Shown: positions 36,635-50,404, counted from the stretch's first letter. The stretch: DNA of 64,000 nt from Dicaeum eximium (GCA_013396995.1 VWZP01002206.1:57542-121541), one strand, 5' to 3'. A program made the numbers and translations. Notes: generated by a model not told the origin, from the sequence alone.

Positions 36635-36702
36635 CAACCCCCTGCCGTGAGCAGGGACACCTTCCACTATCCCTGCTGGCTCCAAGCCCTATCCTGGAAG
36701 AG
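36635..36702 (-). repeat. CR1 LINE 3' fragment
   Basis: The antisense CR1 words CCAACCCCCTGCCGTGAGCA, GGGACACCTTCCACTATCCC and GCTCCAAGCCCT are in the usual order. The extreme 3' tail is missing; the fragment begins directly at the LTR-like sequence, so one element is probably inserted into, or recombined with, the other. Confidence 0.85.
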
Positions 36703-39700
36703 GAAATTCCCTGACTTGTATCACTTGTTTGCTGCTCCTTTGGGATGGTGCAGTTTTTGTCCTAAACCAGCTGGTGCCATGCACGTGTTTATCCTAAACC
36801 ACAAACACCTACATTGTTTAAGGCAAGAATTTTACAATCAATAACTTTTTATTTGATCCTGGGGTTCTTTAATCTTCCTGCCATAGTCTCAGATTAACAT
36901 GAGAATTAGGTTTCAGGGACTGATGGGTTTGCTTGTATTTATCCTTTTGTTTGTGTTGACAGATAATCCCATTACTGCTCTTCTTAGTAGTTTGATGGCT
37001 GTGATTGCTTCAATTACTGATGTCTGGCTTTAAACCTGTAAGCTTATCTGAGAACTTGATTATACCTTTGGCACTGAACACCTCCCCACCCTCCTGAGGA
37101 GTGGACAGGATCAGTATGAATATTCTTGACTTAAATACTTGGAAAAAGAAAATGACAAAAAGAAAAGACAGAAGCAAAAGGCACATAGAGTTCAGGGAAA
37201 CACTTGCTTTGACTTTAGAGGGTGTCAGATCTGTTAAAATTGGATATGGAGTGGCTGGAGCTCCTTGCATTGTGTCCTTTTAGTAAACTTTACCTTGTTC
37301 TGGGTATCAAGAGGTGTAAACCATAGCATAAAATGATGGGAAGGAACCCAGCCCTGTTGGGTTGCCTCTCCTTTCTCCCTACAAGAACAAATTCTCACCA
37401 TGCTCCTCGCTGCCCTGTTTAGCCCTCCTTGGTACACATTGTGCATCCCTCCCACTGAAGCTTTGTTTTTGCCATTGTGGCTTTAATGCTCTGTGTTGGA
37501 AATCTGCAACCCATGTATGACCAGCTAAAGCTTGTCATACCAGCTAAATTCCTGCAAGGAGTCTGGTCCTGAATAAACCAGTTACTGCAGCTCAGCTGAA
37601 CCCCAGTAGCCCATGGCCACCACCCTGGGGCATAACTCTGCTCCAGGCACCTGGAGCAGCTGGAATTACCCTGGGGCAGCCTTTGCCACTGGGAGCTGCC
37701 ACCTGGGCAAGGAGGTGGATGTGTATCCATCCCTCCCTCCCTCCATCCATCCATCCCTCCCTCTGACCCCAGTGCTGAGCTGGGGCTCCTGGAGCCTGCT
37801 CCAGGCTGCTCCAGTTTCTGGCTGGGAAGGGAAGAGTGGCTGTCCCTGCCTGGCTGGGCAGAGCTGGCTGGGCTCCTGCAGCAGGAGGGCAGGGAACCTC
37901 TGTCACGTCAGCAGGAGGATGTAAACGTGCCCTGCGGGACTGCAGCAGGCGCCTGCTTCTCAATTAAATTAAATTAAAATGAGGGAAAAGATGTTTTGCG
38001 TGCAGGTTTGCAAATACAGGTCAGTGGAAGGCGAGCTAGAGGCTTTGTGGTGAGGACTGAAAGGTGTTCCTGAGGTGTTTCCCTCTTCCCCAGAAAAGCA
38101 AACTGGATGGAGCTGGTGTGGGTAAGGGCAGTTGGTGGAGCAGAGGCCACTTCTTCCAAGCCTCTCATTGTGTGGCACGAGTGATGTGGAGCCCTGACAC
38201 TGCTGTACTGAAAAACCCAAAGCTTTAAACAGTATAAAAAATCTAAGATACTTCCTTCAAATGAGCTGTAAAGCTTCCTGAGCTGTAGAAATCAAAAATG
38301 CATTTGTCAGCTGATGAGTCCATCTAGCATGTGTTGTCCCAGCTTAAATGCATCTCCTGTGGGAGGGGAGTGGGTCCTGCCCAAGCTTTCATGGAGCTCA
38401 TCCTGATGGAGCCTGCCTGGCAGCAAGCAGAGGTACATCCATGTATTTCTGAATCTTTGTACTTCTTTGATATTATTCCACTGCTTGGAGCTGTAGAGAC
38501 CCCTGGAAGGATGGGGTGAGTGCATGAAGCCTTCAGGGGCTAAAAATCTGAATTTGGCTGGTGCAGTGCTTGTCCTCCATCAGCCTTTTGTCTTCCAATT
38601 CCATATTTAAATATTTTTATGTTAATTTGTAGCTGTTCAGAAACATGCTTCATCACTTGAAAGCAGTGAATTTTCTTTCTTCTGTCTGGATCTGATTGTT
38701 TGAAAGACATTAAGAAGAGAGCTGCAGTTTTGCCCCTATGTACCTGCTGTGGCTTCACCCAAAATTTAAGCTTACTGTGATTTACAGAAATTAGCAAGTT
38801 TTTTTAACTAGCCAAGGCTTCTGACGGCTCTTTTTTTGTATAAAATTTTATTTTCCTGAATAGTCAGTAGGGTTGTTTTATTCCCTTCTAAACGGCTCTT
38901 ATAAATATCAAAAGAGTCATAAAAACCCTTATAAATTTTTTTTTATTGATTCAGGAAAAATAAACCCAGGACTTTTACTTAAAGGGTAATAGTAGAAAAT
39001 AGTTTTGGTTTGGCTGATTTTTACAGGAGTATTCTTAAAGGAGCCAGGTTGAGCCACCCAAATCTTACTGAAGGCTCGTTTTGTTTTACTGATCCAGCTG
39101 GAATTAGTCAAAAATCAGTGTCACCTGCACCCCCAAAATACACAAATACATCCTGTAACTTGGAGCAGCCTCTGGGCTTGGGATCTGAGACATGGGATAA
39201 GGAAGGGAGAGGAAAGAAGAGAGCAGAGTTACTTAGATGGCTTTTGGATCACTTGTTTCTCAGGTTACTTAATTTTATTTTTTAACATAATAATTTGACA
39301 TTCCCTTGATTCACCCCTTTGGATAATTTGGTGTAAAGTTCCAGGGGCTGGGTTTGCAGGAGGGTTTAGAAGAAAGTGATGGCCATGGAAAGAGATGTCA
39401 GCAGAGGAAATAACAGCTGTCATTTCACAGCAGCAAATGAGCAGCATTTCCTGTTGCAGCTCTCACCAGAACTCTTCTTGTTCCATTGCTGACACCATTC
39501 CCAGTTTTTCCACAAAAATCTTCTCCAGAGTGTGCCTGCACAGCTTTCTTTAAGTGTGGAGGAGATGGGACTTTGGGAAGGCCTGTGAGTGAACAGATGA
39601 GGATGGGATTTTTGGGGGGAATGGAGTGGGTTGGGATGGATGGGGTGTGGCAGGAGATGATCCTTCTCTCTCCTGAACAGTAACAGGTGCATGTTGTGGG

Positions 39701-39885
39701 GTTGGGTTTTTTGACAAGCAGAGGAACCTGTATGAATGGATTATCAATCTTGTCAAAAGGTGCCTTGTTAACCATTACAGTCTACTAATTAATCTCCCAG
39801 TGTCTTTATCTAGAGGTTACCCAACAAAAGTGGGAAGTTTCAAACCTGCTTTGGGGTGATTGTTTGAGCAGGAAAAAAATTACAT
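36703..39885. other. Unique non-coding DNA with a short (CATC/CCTC)n repeat
   Basis: A CCATCCCTCC-type microsatellite lies at 37725-37763, and a small (AATTA)n run near 37961-37978. No exon or dispersed repeat was recognised. Minus-strand frames around 37592-37963 are GC-driven. Confidence 0.5.
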
Positions 39886-40022
39886 TCCAGTAGTTTGGGT
39901 TGGAAAGAACTTTAAAGCCCATTTTGGTCCAACCCCTGTCTGTGGGCAGGGACACCTTACCCTGTCCCAGGCTGCTCCAAGCCCTGTCCAGCCTGGCCCT
40001 GGACACTCCCAGGGATCTCAAA
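39886..40022 (-). repeat. CR1 LINE 3' fragment
   Basis: The antisense words are GTTTGGGTTGGAAAGAACTT, TAAAGCCCATTTTGGTCCAA, CCCCTGTCTGTGGGCAGGGA, CACCTTACCCTGTCCCAGGC, TGCTCCAAGCCCTGTCCAGC. This is a typical truncated CR1 tail of about 135 bp. Confidence 0.94.
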
Positions 40023-43000
40023 GCACCACATTTAACACAGATTTAGTTCTCCACTCCTGTGTTGTGCCTTGGCCCCTTTGCCATCTTCCCTCACGTGTTT
40101 GCCCAGTGTCACATTTGCTGTGATGGTGGTGCAGGTGCTGCAGAAATCATGTCCACGTCTGCTTGTTAGAGCTCTTTTAGTCTTTTTTCTCTTTTAATGG
40201 ACTAATGCAGCAAGAACATATTTCTGTCTGTTTATTTGCTCATGCAGCATGCTGCTTTATGAAACTAGGCACGCTGAACACACCCATTTCTTTAAAACAG
40301 GGAGCAGCAACTGGTTTTGCATAATTTCTAAATCCTCTGGACACAAGTGACTTCAAAAGAAACCCACAACAAAACCACCCAAAACCCCACTATAAAAGTA
40401 AAAGGCAAATTGAGATACCAGACTACAAAAGTATTCTGAATAATTGGGGATTATCCTTTAATTTCATGAATTGAAGAAGAACTAAATCTTTTTCTTTTTG
40501 TGCAAATTCTCTGTTTCAGTCGTGATGATGATTGCTGGTGCTGGGGATTAAATGCTGAGAATTTCTTTTAAAAAACTCTGTACCTGTGGCCCCGAATGAA
40601 ATCACAGAAACCAGGTGGGAGCTGCTTTTGGTGGTGGTTGGGAAGTCAGGAGGAGATTTTGGGCTCCTTTGCCTGGGAGTTATCATAACCTGGGAAATGC
40701 TGGAGAGAAGCTGATTCTCGGAAATGAGTTTGAATTTTTTTTGGTTTTAATTTTTCCTGCTGCAGCCTTGTGTAACCTAGATGCATTGTGCAGGTGCAGA
40801 GCAGCTCCAGGAAGCAGAGAATGGCATGTTCAGAGCCATTGATGAGAACTGAGGTTACTTTTAATGTCTTGTACCACAAGTATTTCGTGTATTTTTCGTC
40901 CTTAATGGCATTCAGGCTTGTTATAGGAATTAAGCACTGTGAGTTAAAATAACAAATCTGCACTATGCTTTGCTGGGTTTTAAATCAAAATGGCATTCTT
41001 TTTTCATGAGCCCATAATCCTTTCTTTTATACAGTTTGATGCTAGCCAGCTCTTGCTTCCTGAGGCAGAACCATTAGATATCAAAAATATAATTGCTCTC
41101 TATATGAGTGCTCCTTTGTAGCCCAGCCCTTTCATGTTTTGAGGCTGCAGCACTTTTATTTCTTTAAAAATATTCTATTAAGTTCTTCTGAATTGTGAAT
41201 CCCAGCCTCCACAGGTAAGGGGTCAGTGCCCTGTTGGGAATCAGTGGAGAAGTGGAGGTTCATGGTTAGGATTTGCTTTTTGGTGTGGGAGTTCAGATGG
41301 AAATAGTGAAATCCAGAGACAGGAGACTGTAATTATCCCATCAGTGCCAGTTGGGAGTTAATTAATCTATAGTTCCCCACCTGGCATTCAAAGTGGAAAG
41401 TGTTTTGGGTGAGGGAGGGAATAGTAATGGCTTATCTTGCACGTGCTTGAATGTGAGAGGTTTGGAATACACAGATGCTGTAATATATACATTGCATTTA
41501 TTAATGTGTTACAGGAGCACTGCTTTGCTTCATTCCACACAGAAATATGTGGAGGTGTCTGATTTGTGTGGACAGGTGTTTTAGAACCCCAGGGGGTCTT
41601 TTTTGTTCCTTGCTTCTCTCCATTCTGTATCTGTAATTAAAAGCACTGCAGAGACCTGCAAAGCAAACCCCCCGCCCATCCTTCTGTCCCTTGGGAATTT
41701 CATATCCCTGAATGAGGAGAGGGAAGGCTGTGGGAAGTTCAGCTGACCTGTGCTAGACACCAGCAATTGCTCCTCTCTTGCTGAAGGTTAGAATTATAAA
41801 AGCCCAAGTACACAGACATTTCCTTTAATAATACAAACCCGTTTTCTCTAGTCTGCCAGAATTGGGAGCGTCTGGTGGTTTCCATGGCAAGGATATTTCT
41901 TACAAGGCCCAGCTATTTTTGCAGACTATTTTGTCATGTATTTGAACTTGCAGTCTTGTGCCATTTCTGTTCTCCTGTTCCATGAGCAGGGCAGGGAAAT
42001 ACAGCCAAATTCCCATTAAGGAGCAGCCAAGGGCCTTTGTCTTGGATGGTTTTAAGGGTCAAGGCACTGTCTTTGTGCTGTCCCCAGGTTTTACTGTTTT
42101 TTCAAGGAGAATCCCCATGCAGGTGGGAGAGGTGAAGCTTCTCCTGTGGTGCACCAGCACAAAGATGCTGCTCAGACCCTGGGAAATGTTCCTTTGGGAA
42201 AGGTAATTTCACTGCTGCTGTTTCCTGTTCTGAATTTTCCATGGTATGAGTTTGTTTTCCAATTGACAGCTTGGCTTTCTCCAATTTTGTAATTATATAT
42301 AAAGTTTTGTCTAACAAATGCCATTTCTTCTTCCTTGATTCCTCTAATTAGAACTTAAACTGTGTTACTGGTCCTTCAGAGCTTTCTTCTCATGGCTGCA
42401 AGAAGAGAAAGCTCAGAAAAACGTGCCTAGACAACATCCTGTCTTTGCAGCTCGTCCCCTATTGCTTCAGTGTTGTCCACTACAAGTTTAATTACTGTGT
42501 GAGAAATACTTTTCTCAAGTGGAGCCAAAATCTAGGATTTAAGCCAAAGTAAATTAACAGTTCTCAGAAAACCTGGAGTCCCAAAGCCAAGAATTTCAAG
42601 GCTTTTAGGCATCTCTCTGTTATTGGCAGGCATCTCGTGATGTCATGTGGTAGAACAAATGGACACCCAAAAGCTGGAGTCAACGTTGTGCCAGTTTAGC
42701 AGGAAAGATTAAAACCGATTTAATTTAGGGAGGCCAAACTGAAAATAATGATTATACACAGAAACGGTGGGGTTATTTCATAAACCATATCCGTTCTTCT
42801 CCATCAGTGGCAAATTTCCAAGCTTCATTCTCAGTTCCTAAATTTGCACTCTAGTTTTTCTTCTTTATTTTGGGGGCAGAGGGGACTGCTTATTTGTGAA
42901 GTTGTATTTGATTAATTGTATTTCCAAATGTGTTAAATGTAGTATTCTCTCTTTTTTTTTCCTTCTTTTTTCCCCCCTAAATTGCCCTACTACACAGACC

Positions 43001-43391
43001 AAACATTGAATTTGGTATAAAATAACTGCTGTTCAGGGACTTAGAGGGAAAAGAGCTATTGGCTGATGGAGTGAGGTTAACATAACAACGTTTGAGGAGA
43101 TTTCCTGATGCTTGATTTTACCTGGTGGTGTGTGCAATCAGGAGGGCTCTGTGTGTGTGTGTGTGTTCAGCACAGAGCTGATAATAAGAGTCCCTCTTTG
43201 TGTCTGGTTCTTGCAAGCACAAAGCCCTGAGGAAGAAAGAGAGCTGTGGTGCTCTCAGGCTGTGGTGGTGGCTTTCTCTGGGGTGGTCACACCAGGTCCT
43301 GCAGATCCAGGCGTGTGGGATGCGCTGGGGACGTGGGACATCTGGGTGTGAGAGCTCTTGGGAGCCGTGGGGGTCGTTGTGCTGGTAAATC
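40023..43391. other. Unique non-coding DNA with a (TG)8 repeat
   Basis: (TG)n lies at 43150-43166. The 82-codon frame at 41958-42206 ends at a donor-like AAAG|GTAATT but has no acceptor or domain support. No RNA genes were recognised. Confidence 0.5.
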
Positions 43392-43507
43392 TTCATGGAA
43401 TCCAGGCTGCTTTGGATGGGAGGGGACATTAAAGCTCATCTCATCCCACCCCCTGCCATGGGACACCTTCCCCTGGACCAGGATGCTCCAAGCCCCATCC
43501 AAACTGG
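43392..43507 (-). repeat. CR1 LINE 3' fragment
   Basis: Antisense CR1: TCATGGAATCC, GGGAGGGGACATTAAAGCTC, ATCTCATCCCACCCCCTGCC, ATGGGACACCTTCCCCTGGA, CAGGATGCTCCAAGCCCCAT. GC-rich sequence to about 43960 follows; it may include more degraded repeat but cannot be assigned. The 224-codon minus frame spanning it is not a gene. Confidence 0.88.
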
Positions 43508-45974
43508 CTGGAGGGGCCAAAGGCAGCAGGGCTGGAATCTCCCCCGGCTCCACCTTGGCCTGAGCCCTCTCCTCTTGGAGCAGGGTCTTTCTGCAGCCCA
43601 GCCCTGAGGGGAGGGAGCTGTGGGGGCTTCTCTGGCATCCCTCCCTTGTCCCCAGCACCTCCTGTGTCTGCTCAGCTCTCACAGCCACGGCTTGGCCGTT
43701 CAACGCTTCCTTGTGTTCAGTGCCAAGGTTCAGAGGCTGGAAGGGCTTTGGGGGCTGAACAGATCCACCCTGCCCAGTGGGCACCAGCTGTGGCAGAGCC
43801 ACCCAGGCTGCTCCAGGCACTTCCAGAGTGCCCACGCCCCGAGCAGCCACCTGTGTGCCTGGGCCAGGTGTGCAGCCCTTACACATCTGGCAGTGCTCAT
43901 CCTGTCCTTGCTCTGTGCTGATGTGTTCATGGGGGGCTGTGTGTGTGTGTGATATAATCATAATAACTAAAAAAAAAAATGGGGAATTCTGTCCCTGAAT
44001 TTGTTTGTTTAGGTCTGTATGTAGCCTGTTGAAGTGCTCAAGGAAGGAAATGCTGAAAGCAAAGCAAGGCCTGATATATCTCTTTGCCTCCTGGGTGCTG
44101 GGAGGGAGTCACCCAGCAGGAAGGTGGGATGGCAGCATCCTGTAGCAGCCTGTTCTGGGCTGGCAGGTGCTCCAGGTCTCTCTGGGTGGGACAGGCTGTG
44201 GTGCTGTGTGATTCCTGCACCGACAGCACTCGCTGCCATCCCTGGTGTGTCCCTGCACGTCAGAGCCTCTCCATTTACTGCAGCTGGTGGGCAAATGGTG
44301 TAGTGGGAGAGTGAGGAGGGGAGCAACACAGAGAGCAGGGCCAGAACATTTTACTATTTATTTTGTACCAATGATGATTCAATAGGTGTATGTGCCTTGT
44401 CACAAAATGCCTTAGCTCATGCAGGAAAGCAAGGTGGGCTGAGAATGAGCCCCCACAAAGTGGACATGTGTACCTGTGTGTAGAACACCTAATGACACAA
44501 AAGATGCTGCTGAAGGAGCTTGCTGGGTGTAGCTGTGACAGAATCCACGGAGAAAAGAGGAATCGTGTATTACAACCAGTGACTGACTGAGTTCCTTGTT
44601 TTGATGTTTGCTGTGGGTGTCAGGGATGTATAAATGCAAACAGCACATTCATAAATTATTTTGCGTTGCTGGTAGCTTTCTGAAGAAAATAATTTGTAAT
44701 GAGCTTCATTTATGCACCAGAAATAAAGATGGGATTAGGCGAATATTGAACTGTAAATGCACTGGTGATTTTTGGCTTTTGTGAGTAGCACAGAGAATCT
44801 CCTCATCTATCTCTGCTCTGATCTTGAATATGCAGAGCTGGCTGTGCCTTTCATGCAGCAGCTATTTTAGTGTGCAGCAGTCTGGCCTTGAGTGTGTTTG
44901 GTGAGGCTGGCAGCAGCACCTGCCCAGGCTCTGCCCGTGGTCCTGCCCTGGCTGGGGACTCTGCTGGGCTTTTTCTGGCCTGCAGAATCCCTGCTCTGCC
45001 TCTGTCAGGGCTCAGCTCCCTGGGCTGGGCTGTGCCTGTGGTTTCAGTGAGGAGGGTGGGTCACAGGCCCCTGCCAGGCTGGGATGCAAAGAGCTCCCAC
45101 ATGTGGAATTGGTCTTGGCAGCAGATGTTGTACCTGGAGATTTTGCCTTCCACGTCTCCTGCTGGGGTTTGTGTGCTGTGAATTCCCAGCACTGACTTGC
45201 CAGGGCTACCTTTGAGTGGCCCACTTGAAGGATGTGGTTTTTGGCCAGACTAAAAGACTCGTGTGTGGTGAGCTGGAGAGTCACGGCCAGCCTTGATGTA
45301 TGTGAGGAATGGCTCTGTCTGAGGTGATTTGCTCTGTGCAAGAGGTGAGAATGTGCTTTACCACCCCTTGAACTGCAGGCACCCACAGACACACCTGTGG
45401 CCAGTGCTCACATGGGGCATGGGCTCACTGACACCTCAATTTAGGGAGCACACAGGTGCCCATATTGACAGGCCCTGGTTTTGCTGCAAAAGAAGGGTGC
45501 ATCAGCTCATTTTTGGAGTCTGTTAGATGAGGAAATGTGCTCTTTGCTGATGCATTTTAACGAGGCTGCTGAACCCTTGGGTGATTAGTGTATTGGTGCC
45601 ACAGCGTGCACGGTGCTGAGAGCACTTACAGCCCTGATCTCAATTTCACACAGGTGCAGACAGCAAATATTTTTTCTTAGCAATTTCAGGCTCACACACT
45701 TAGAACGAACTTGGGAATCTTCTCCATTTGTCTCTTTATATCTGCTGTGCATAATGGTTTTGGAGGGGCTGGGGTTAGTGACAGGCCATGTGTTTTGGGC
45801 TGAGTTGCTTGAACTGAGCCAAACCAGTTGTGTTCATGTAAATCAGGTTCACTGAGGAAGCAGCTTCTTAAACTCTGCCCATACCTCTGACCCATTAAAT
45901 GTGGGGGGTTCTGAGTCAGGAGCTTTGGTGTTGGTTTCAGCTGTTGGTGTAATTTTTCCAGTTCTGATATGGGG
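43508..45974. other. GC-richer unique non-coding DNA
   Basis: GC-rich to about 44330 and again at 44880-45120, otherwise AT-rich. A (TG)7 run followed by an A11 run lies at 43941-43979. A stretch at 44640-44790 is balanced and contains GGGATTAGG (an OTX/CRX-like word) and TTATTTTGCG, and could be regulatory. No exon was recognised. Confidence 0.45.
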
Positions 45975-46362
45975 TTATGCAACCTGGAGGAGAGAGGGCT
46001 CTGAGGAGACCTCCCAGCCTCTTCCAGGGCCTGAAGGGGCTCCAGGAGAGCTGGAGATGGACTTTGGAAAAGGGCATGGAGTGCCAAGACAAGGGGGAAT
46101 GGCTTCCCACTGCAGAGGGCAGGGATGGATGGGATATTGGGAAGAAATGGTTCCCATGAGGGTGGGCAGGCCCTGGCACAGGGTGCCCAGAGCAGCTGTG
46201 GCTGCCCCTGGATCCCTGGCAGTGCCCAAGGCCAGGCTGGACAGGGCTTGGAGCAGCCTGGGACAGTGGAAAGTGTCCCTGCCATGGCAGGGGGTTGGAA
46301 TGAGACTGTCTTCAAGGTCCCTTCTATCCCAAACCATTCGGGATTCTGATTCTGTGATGACC
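45975..46362 (+). repeat. CR1 LINE 3' fragment
   Basis: About 390 bp of sense CR1: CTGGAGGAGAGAGGGCTCTG, GAGGAGACCTCCCAGC, GAATGGCTTCCCACTGCAGA, GAGGGTGGGCAGGCCCTGGC, GTGCCCAGAGCAGCTGTGGC, ATGGCAGGGGGTTGGAATGA, and the terminal GGGATTCTGATTCTGTGATG. The 207-codon minus frame through it is antisense repeat. Confidence 0.95.
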
Positions 46363-49300
46363 AGTGACATTCTCAGTGCCTTTTTTTTTTTTTCTTTTTA
46401 AATGAGCTAATTCTTTAGCTTGAAGGTCTGCTTCATCCTAATTAGCATTTTAGATTTTGCAAAACCACCTCGCCCCTTGTTGGGCTGCCTGGAATTGTAC
46501 TTCCACTTTAATTTAGTCACCTTGAAAGGGGACTGCCAAAAACAAAGGCAGGAGTCAGTGATACGGATCAGCTTACACCAAATCAGCATTGTTGCCTGAG
46601 AATATCTCTTGCAGTGAGAGGAGCTTGAAACCTGCAGGGTGTCTTTTTATGAAAAAAGCAAAATATATACTTATTTGTATGCATAGACCACCTAGGGGAG
46701 TTTCTTTTGAATTTTGCAGTGTTTTAAACACTCATTGATGTGAATGCTTATTGCAAAAGCAAGGACAAATAAGATGTACAGTAGCTAAAGGGCCATTTTT
46801 GCCTGGAGGTGCACAGGAGAGTCATAAACAGGATTCATTGGAATCAGAGGCAGGAGGAACAGCTGTGGGGACATGTCACCTGCCAGCACAGTGGCTCAGG
46901 ACCTGGCAGTGGGAGCAGTGTTGCCTTACACCTTTTCATAGATGCCACTTTAAGGTGCTGCCTGAGCTACACAGGCTAGAGGGTGGTGTATGCAAGTTGA
47001 TAAATATGTCTGCATTTCTTTATTTGGTGCTTAATATCTGATAGCTTCTCTTCCCCTCACTGATGTCCAGCTCTGGGATATTCCTCACTGATCCTTTCAC
47101 AGACAGCTAAAACCAGTTCCTTCTAGGCTTGGCCAACCTTCCTGAGCTGGGACAGGCAGGACAAGGCAGAGTTGCCCAGCCATGGTTGTCTCCTTGGGTT
47201 GGCTTTTGTGTTGACACGTGGAGCAGAGGAGTTGCTGTTTGTGATGTTCACAAGAATGCCTGAAACATGATCAGAACTAAGGAAAATAATGAAATTTGGA
47301 CTCTGATATATCTTATGGCATAGAAATACATCCTTTATAGTTTTTGGGCAAAGTTTTATGTCTCAGTTTGCACAGTGTAAGGGAATAATGGTATTACTGA
47401 AGTCTCAGAGAGAGGAGATGGAAATACAAGAAATTCTGAACACAAAGTGTTGGGTACAACTTATGGAAATAAGGTGGGAGGTACCTGTGGGCCTTTTAGG
47501 GCTTACTGGGACCTTGGACCACCTAATTTTATTTTCTAGGTGCCAGTGCAGTAAAATTTAGGCAGAAGTTTTTATCTTGAGGGTCCACAGTGTTGCAGAT
47601 TTTCTGTGCCCAGCACAGCGAATTGGAGCTGGCTCTAGGGTGGGTTGTAAGAAGCTTTTAAGACTTGAGTGGTAGCTCAAAAGTCATTTGATATGTATTC
47701 AGAAGCAGCAGGAGGAACTGCTAGTTCATCAAATTCTGGGTGCTAATGTGGTGTGGAAAGGTCACTGTGCAGCCCACCCAGATCTCACAGCGCTGTTCAC
47801 CAGCCTGGCAGGGACTGCTGAGGTGAGCAGGAACTTTTGGTAAATTTATGAATACCAGTATCCTACGAGCTGGGAGGCTGCTGTGTGCCCTCCCTAACTG
47901 GGTGTTTGAATTTCAGATTTTATTATCTTCCCGTGCAGGTTTCTGCTAATGAGTTTGGGAGCACCTGTGAGCCTTTCCCACAGGTGGGAGCTTCCCTTCC
48001 TCTTGTCTCAGTCTGTCATTCAGCCTCACGTTTGAAATCCTTGGATTCTTCCTAAAGCTGGTTGAGAGCAGTGCTGCCATGGTGTGGGATGGGTTTGCTT
48101 GAACACTGAGGAGGAGGCTTGTAGGCTGGATATATCTTCAGATCAGCTACCAGTCAGTGTTGGCATCCCTTGCATCCAGGCATTATTCCAGCCTTTTCTT
48201 CTCCAGCTCCCTGCCCTTTCCAAGGCTCTGTAGGGGGATGATGGCCCTGCCCCATTCCCCCCAGCCCACTTAGCCAGAGCAAGCCCTGGGTCTGCATTCC
48301 TCACCCTGAGGTTGTTTTGGGAAAAATGTGCTCCAAGGAGTGGCCTGAAAGCTTGTAGGAAGCAGCTGTGGATTCCCAGGATCTGCAGGCAGACAGGGAT
48401 GGGGCCAGGTGTGCTGCTCAACAATCACTCTTGGGCTCTTGTCAGGTGCTTTAGGGGGTGGTTCATTGAATTGTTGTAAAAGATTTAATTTTTTTCTGGT
48501 TTTTTTTTGTTTTGTTTTGTTTTTAAGTGGCCTCAATCACTGTGGTTTGTAGAATTGATTCCTCACCACCTTTTCCTGGAAGGTGCCATCACACCTGAAC
48601 AGACCTTTCAAATTCAGCTCCCTTGAAAATTATGGAATGAGGCTGTGGTGTTGTTCCCGTTTAGGAAATCAATCTCTTTTTGAAAACCCCCGTGCTTTTA
48701 GGGAGAGCAGGACCTACCTGACAGAAGGATCCACCTTCCCTCAGCAGAATACCCCTGCAGACATCTGCTTGTGGTGGGCATCCCTTGATGTTCCTTCCCT
48801 GTTGGGGGGAGATTTGCTGTGATTTTGGAGCTGCCATTTCCTCGAGTAGCTCTGCGCTGTTGCTTCTGTTAGTATTTAATGCTGATCTCTTTCCACTCTG
48901 CCTTTATCTTTTATGACATTTATGTCAGGCCGTGGACAAACAGCGATGTGCTCGCGTTTTATTTTCGGCAGCGCTCTCCTGGCGGAGCGCAAGCACCAGG
49001 CTGCATTTCACAACCATCCCCTCTGCCAGAGCTGTGAAAACTGCTCCTCTCTTCATTCAGAAGAGCTCATTACTGCTGCTGGGTCCTCCATGGCCTCTTT
49101 CCAGAGCTTCTTAGTCCTTTTAGAGCCAATTCTGTGCTTTCCCTTGTTGGACACCGAGTCGTGGGGATGTCCTCGGTGATTTGTTGATGAGAGGCTGTGG
49201 ATCCGTGGAAAGCCATGGGTTTCTTCTTGACAATCCTGAGTGGTGCAATATTGTGTTGGCTGCTTTGCTTTTCTTATTTCCTTTCTTTGTTTTGCTATAT

Positions 49301-49867
49301 TTTTATATATATAAATTATACATATATAAAATAAACAAGGAAGTTTCTGTAGAAAATAAATCGTTGTTGAGAGAGGGCAAAATGACACTAAATTGGCAGC
49401 TTTACAGAAGGTATGATGCCTTTGATTGATTAGTTGTCAAAGAAATGTAATGTACTAAACATCATGAAGATTAAGGATGTGAAGATGGTTAAAATTCAAG
49501 TTGCATAAGTGTTTGGTGTTAGGTTTAGAGCCTCTTCCAGAATTTTAATTTTGAAAATGCAAAGTATTTGTTTTATGCTATTCCTTAGGAGCCCTCTAGA
49601 TGTTTTGAAAATTTTGAGTTCTTCAAAAAACAACAACAACAACAAACAAAACATAATCTGAAAGTATTTAGTATTCACAGTTTGTGAATTAGATAGAGAC
49701 GCTTTTTTTTTTTTGAGATTAACAATGAGCTTCTGAGATGCATTAGACACTAGATAGAGAAACTGAGCACCAGAAATAATAGTAGCATTATCCTGAACCT
49801 CATAATTACTCTCAGGGTCTGATTTTATATTGTATCTACTGTTCATGAAATAACAGCAGCGTATTTT
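46363..49867. other. Unique non-coding DNA with AT- and T-rich tracts
   Basis: Simple tracts include T13 near 46380, T/G-rich 48500-48525, AT-rich 49295-49332 and (CAA)n at 49625-49652. A small CpG cluster at about 48930-49000 holds several CpGs in otherwise CpG-poor DNA. No exon, RNA gene or dispersed repeat was recognised. Confidence 0.5.
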
Positions 49868-50142
49868 GGAAAGGGGCTTTTTACAATGACATGTAGTGAT
49901 AAAAGAAAAGGGGAATGGCTTCCCACTGCCAGAGGGCAGGGATAGATGGAATATTGGGAAGAAATCCATCCCTGTGAGGGTGGGGAGGCCCTGGCACAGG
50001 TGCCCAGAGAAGCTGTGGCTGCCCCTGGATCCTGGAAGTGTCCAGGGTTGGTTGGAGCTTGGAGCAGTGGGATAGTGGGAGGTGTCCCTGCCCAAGGAAT
50101 CTTAAAGTTCCTTCCTACCCAAACGGTTCTGTTCGATTCTGA
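49868..50142 (+). repeat. CR1 LINE 3' fragment
   Basis: Sense CR1: GGGGAATGGCTTCCCACTGC, CAGAGGGCAGGGATAGATGG, ATATTGGGAAGAAATCCATC, TGTGAGGGTGGGGAGGCCCT, GTGCCCAGAGAAGCTGTGGC, and an end at CCCAAACGGTTCTGTTCGAT. It is closely similar in structure to the copy at 45975-46362. Confidence 0.95.
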
Positions 50143-50404
50143 CAAGAACCCCCCTCAACCTGTGCTGCCAACTTCTGTTGCTGCCTTCCTCAAACACTCA
50201 GTAAACATCTTGCTTTCCCTGCTGGAGCCTTCTCTGCAGCTCTGCACAGACACCACGGTACTGTTCCCAGTCATCTCCGCTGCCCTGATGCTGAAGAAGT
50301 GAAAAAAATGAAGTGCCCCAGACCTGACAACAGTTCAGCTGGTGACAAATGACTGTCACACTGACCAGTGCAGTCTGCTTGTTTCTATTCCCCTCTCCCT
50401 TTAG

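Noticed and set aside
43287..43961. 224-codon minus-strand frame
   Set aside because: It overlaps a CR1 tail and GC-rich sequence; several other long frames overlap it on both strands.
45692..46315. 207-codon minus-strand frame
   Set aside because: Mostly antisense CR1.
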